A stretch of DNA of 7,758 nucleotides from Pseudomonadota bacterium (lineage in GTDB: Bacteria > Myxococcota > Myxococcia > Myxococcales > Anaeromyxobacteraceae): positions 1 to 7,758 of the forward strand of contig JAEYOU010000471.1 in the NCBI GenBank assembly GCA_023411405.1, given 5' to 3'. Shown here piece by piece: positions 5,489 through 7,758 of this stretch. A program made the position numbers and the translations under genes. The notes under the pieces were generated by a model. The model did not search any database, was not told the origin of the DNA, and was given only the letters and a program-made list of their open reading frames with translations. Each line of letters opens with the position of its first letter. Within the stretch, counting starts at the first letter, position 1.

Positions 5489-6004
5489 TCACCCGTTCCT
5501 CTGCACCGCCCCCCGCACGAGCGCCCGGAACGCCCTCTCGTCGAGCGCATCGCCCTCGTGAAGATCGATCGCGCGCCGGGCGTTCCCCTCGAGGCTCGCG
5601 TTGAAGAGGCCGGACGGGTCCTCCAGCGACGCGCCCTTGAAGAAGGTCAGCTTCAAGACGGCCTTGTAGGTCTCGCCGGTGCAGATCGGCCCGCGGTGCG
5701 ACCAGACCGGGACCCCTCTCCACTTCCACTCCTCGACGACGTCAGGGACGGCCTCCCGGATGAGCGCGCGGATCCGGGCGAGCGTCTCGCCCCGCCAGTC
5801 GCCGAGCTCCTCGATGCGCGCGTCGATGAGCGCGGAGGGAGACTCCACCTGCCCTACGGCGCCGCTCGCCTTCACGCTCCTGCCGGCGGTCGATCGTCCG
5901 CGCGTGCGGGCGGTCCCTTTCGAGCTGCCGGTGGGCCTGGGACCGGCCCGGGACGAACGCCGGGTCGTCTTCGTGGTCGCCTTCGCCTTCGTCTTCCTGG
6001 GCAT
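5489..6004 (-). CDS. DUF1801 domain protein with basic N-terminal tail, 171 aa
   Basis: The C-terminal 115 residues form a DUF1801 (YdhG/YjbR-like fold) domain. The segment WKWRGVPVWSHRGPICTGET (residues 93-112), then KLTFFKGASLEDPSGLFNAS, then LEGNARRAIDLHEGDALDE matches the family closely. The biochemical function of the family is not established. Residues 1-50 are Lys/Arg/Thr/Ser/Ala-rich and look disordered, like histone-H1-type tails; this might bind nucleic acid. The ATG at 6004 is chosen, with GAGGTGGAG just upstream; an in-frame GTG at 6013 would add three residues. The gene follows the amylase stop by about 21 bases in the same direction, so the two are probably co-transcribed. There is no signal peptide or membrane segment, so the protein is cytoplasmic. 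Confidence 0.88.
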   Translation of the reverse strand: MPRKTKAKATTKTTRRSSRAGPRPTGSSKGTARTRGRSTAGRSVKASGAVGQVESPSALIDARIEELGDWRGETLARIRALIREAVPDVVEEWKWRGVPVWSHRGPICTGETYKAVLKLTFFKGASLEDPSGLFNASLEGNARRAIDLHEGDALDERAFRALVRGAVQRNG

Positions 6005-6025
6005 GCGCTCCACCTCGCCTCTCGG

Positions 6026-7579
6026 CTACGAGCTGGTCACCTCGAACACGTGTCGGCCCCACGGCGGGAGGTCCAGGTAGAGCCCGTTCGCCCCGAGCTC
6101 GCCGGCGTCCCGCACGTACCGCGCCTCTCCGAGCAGGTCCTCGAGGACGACCTCGCCGCGGAGCTCCGCGAACGGGACCTGCGTCCAGCACTGCGCCTGC
6201 GTCGGACCGTAGTTGACGGCGACGAGCAGCCGGCGGCCCTCACCGGCGTCCCACGCCATCACCACGAGCCGTTCCCAGCTCGGGTTCTCGGACCACGCGG
6301 GACGGCACGCGCAGAGCTGCCACCGCCCGACGTGCGCCTCCTCGCGGGCGAGCAGGGCGAGGAGCCGCTCGTGGAACTCCCGGAGCGCGCGGTCGGGCGG
6401 CTCGTCCGGACGGCGGCCGAGGTGCATCGAGGCGTGGACCTTTCGCCCCTCGAGCTGGCCCTCGTGGAAGAACCGCAGCCCCGGCGCGAGGAAGGCGATC
6501 ACCGCCGCCGACCGCTCCTGCTCCGGGCCGAACACCGCCGCGGCGCGCGGCTCGTCGTGGTTCTCGAGGAACCGCGCGCACCGGTCCTGGAACGCGGGAT
6601 CGGCCTGGAGGTGCTCCCGCACGGCGCGGGCGTCGCCGTTGCGGAGCCGATCGTAGAGCCGCTTGTCGTAGGTGAAGTCGAACCCCTGCTGCTGGAGCGT
6701 CCACTCGAGGTCCCAGTACACCTCGGCCAGGAAGACGAACTCCGGCCGGCGCGCCTTCACCCCCGCGATCGCCTCCGGCCAGAACGGCGCGCACGAGCAC
6801 GGCCCTCCGCCGCTCGACGCGGCCCGCGCCTCGCCCCAGGTCCGCCCGAAGACCTCGGGCAAGACCAGCATCGCCATGTCGCACCGGACGCCGTCGCACC
6901 GCGCCGCGACGCGGGAGAGCTCCTCGCGCATCGCCGCGCGGAGGCCGGGGTGCCGGTAGTCGAGCTGCAGCGTGTCCGGCCAGCCGGGGAAGTAGGGGTC
7001 GCGGCCGTGGGCCAGGACGCGCCCGTCCACGCGGACCCAGTTCTCCGGCGCGCCCGCCAGGTCCTGCTCGGTGCCTTCGATGAAGAACTCCGGGTGAGCG
7101 CTGGTCCAGGGGTGATCCGGGCTCACGTGGTTCGGGACGAAGTCGAGGAGCAGCCGCTGCCCCCGCCGCGCCAGCCGCGCGCGCAGCCGCGCCAGCGCCG
7201 CGTCGCCGCCGTACTCCGGGGCGACGTCGTACGCCTGGATCGCGAACGGCGAGCCGGTGATGTCCTCCTCGCGCAGGTCCGGCAGGTCGCGCAGGAACCC
7301 CTCGCGCCACCCCGCGCGGCTTCGGGAGACGGCCCGGCCGGCAGGGCCCGTCGTCCAGACCCCCAGGAACCAGACCCAGTCGAACCCCAGCCGCGCGACC
7401 TCCTCGAGGAGCGCGTCGGGGACGTCGTTGAGCGTCGCCGGGCAGCCGAGGGTGCGCCCGAGCTCGCCCAGCAGGATGCGCGTGTTGAGCTGGTAGAGCA
7501 GCGGGTGGCGCGACGGGGGCGGCACGACGTCGGACGCTAGCGCGCCGCTCGCGGCGCGCGCCACCGCCCGCCCCATCAT
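6026..7579 (-). CDS. GH13 alpha-amylase-family glycosyl hydrolase, about 517 aa
   Basis: This is a retaining alpha-glucan-active enzyme of the alpha-amylase clan. All four GH13 signature regions are present: region I DFVPNH at 146-151, region II GVRCDMAML with nucleophile D234, region III FLAEVYW with acid/base E286, and region IV ENHDEPR with D342. The N-terminus begins the barrel at about residue 26 (HPLLYQLNTRILL). The end (VNYGPTQAQCW...LPPWGRHVFEV) is the C-terminal beta domain. There is no signal peptide, so it probably acts on cytoplasmic glucans; the exact substrate (amylase, glucosidase or transferase) cannot be told. Two adjacent ATGs at 7579 and 7576 lack a good ribosome site, and a GTG at residue 19 is also possible, so the start is uncertain. 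It is probably in one operon with the DUF1801 gene. Confidence 0.93.
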   Translation of the reverse strand: MMGRAVARAASGALASDVVPPPSRHPLLYQLNTRILLGELGRTLGCPATLNDVPDALLEEVARLGFDWVWFLGVWTTGPAGRAVSRSRAGWREGFLRDLPDLREEDITGSPFAIQAYDVAPEYGGDAALARLRARLARRGQRLLLDFVPNHVSPDHPWTSAHPEFFIEGTEQDLAGAPENWVRVDGRVLAHGRDPYFPGWPDTLQLDYRHPGLRAAMREELSRVAARCDGVRCDMAMLVLPEVFGRTWGEARAASSGGGPCSCAPFWPEAIAGVKARRPEFVFLAEVYWDLEWTLQQQGFDFTYDKRLYDRLRNGDARAVREHLQADPAFQDRCARFLENHDEPRAAAVFGPEQERSAAVIAFLAPGLRFFHEGQLEGRKVHASMHLGRRPDEPPDRALREFHERLLALLAREEAHVGRWQLCACRPAWSENPSWERLVVMAWDAGEGRRLLVAVNYGPTQAQCWTQVPFAELRGEVVLEDLLGEARYVRDAGELGANGLYLDLPPWGRHVFEVTSS

Positions 7580-7627
7580 GGACGCCGCGGCCGGATCGCG
7601 GCGAGCGCCCCGCGCCGGTCGCCTGCG

Positions 7628-7758
7628 TCACCGCTCCATGGCCGCGAGCTCCCCCTCGACCTCGATCCCCTCCTCGAGCACCCCGGCGCCGGACGGCCGC
7701 GCGTAGACGCCGAACACCGGTTGCCTGTCGGCGCGCCGGGTGCGGCCCAGCCGCGCCA
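7628..7758 (-). CDS. C-terminal end of a possible MOSC-like protein (partial)
   Basis: The last 42 residues of a minus-strand gene enter from the right edge: ARLGRTRRADRQPVFGVYAR, then PSGAGVLEEGIEVEGELAAMER and TGA at 7628-7630. The PVFGVYAR pattern followed by a Gly-containing turn and a hydrophobic-Glu strand resembles the ending of MOSC-domain proteins (FGVYA..GxVxxGD), which bind molybdenum cofactor or related sulfur carriers. The usual final GD pair is not seen, so this is tentative. It ends 48 bases before the amylase start in the same direction, so it may belong to the same transcription unit. No start is visible. Confidence 0.4.
   Translation of the reverse strand, partial: ARLGRTRRADRQPVFGVYARPSGAGVLEEGIEVEGELAAMER

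Noticed and set aside
4157..7540. A plus-strand open frame of 1127 codons
   Set aside because: It runs antisense through tnpB, tnpA, the DUF1801 and amylase genes, has low-complexity Arg/Ala/Pro-rich sequence and no family motifs. Only its short toxin segment near 5207-5305 is meaningful.
1..7758. CRISPR arrays, tRNA or rRNA genes
   Set aside because: No regularly spaced repeats with unique spacers and no recognisable tRNA arms or rRNA cores were seen on reading through the window.

Overview
The window is very GC-rich. Nearly every gene on the minus strand has long open shadow frames on the opposite strand, the usual artefact of a GC-rich genome. The gene styles (an ExeA-type ATPase paired with a DDE transposase, an IS66 element, a relic toxin-antitoxin pair, a cytoplasmic GH13 enzyme and a DUF1801 protein) suggest a GC-rich proteobacterium or myxobacterium (Myxococcota, for example Anaeromyxobacter-like). 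That assignment is inference from composition and style, not proof. All convincing intact genes are on the minus strand; only decayed fragments lie on the plus strand.

Layout, described from the right edge leftwards in the direction of minus-strand transcription. (1) 7758-5489 looks like resident chromosomal DNA: the C-terminal end of a possible MOSC-like protein, a GH13 alpha-amylase-family enzyme with all four signature regions, and a DUF1801 protein with a basic tail, closely spaced. A 24-bp perfect palindrome follows them. (2) About 5430-4723 is a graveyard on the plus strand: an antitoxin reading frame with no standard start codon, the first third of a RelE/ParE-like toxin, short repeats that may be old insertion-sequence ends, and a short fragment resembling part of a tyrosine recombinase. 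(3) About 4725-2447 is an IS66-family element with tnpA, tnpB and tnpC in order. (4) 2446 to beyond position 1 is a second, nested transposon. It starts with TGTCG, the end sequence typical of the Tn5053/Tn402 (TniA/TniB) and related groups, and carries a Cys-containing small protein, a D,D(35)E transposase with a Mu-like C-terminus, and an ExeA-type AAA ATPase that runs off the window.

The main observation is the nested architecture. The second transposon interrupts IS66 tnpC exactly after codon 488, so tnpC keeps its D-D-E residues but gets 30 foreign C-terminal residues encoded by the transposon end. Both elements point the same way, so IS66 transcription can read into the inner element. 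A perfect 9-bp-stem hairpin just ahead of the first gene of the inner element could shield that gene from such read-through. The missing IS66 tail and the other transposon end are predicted to lie to the left of this window.
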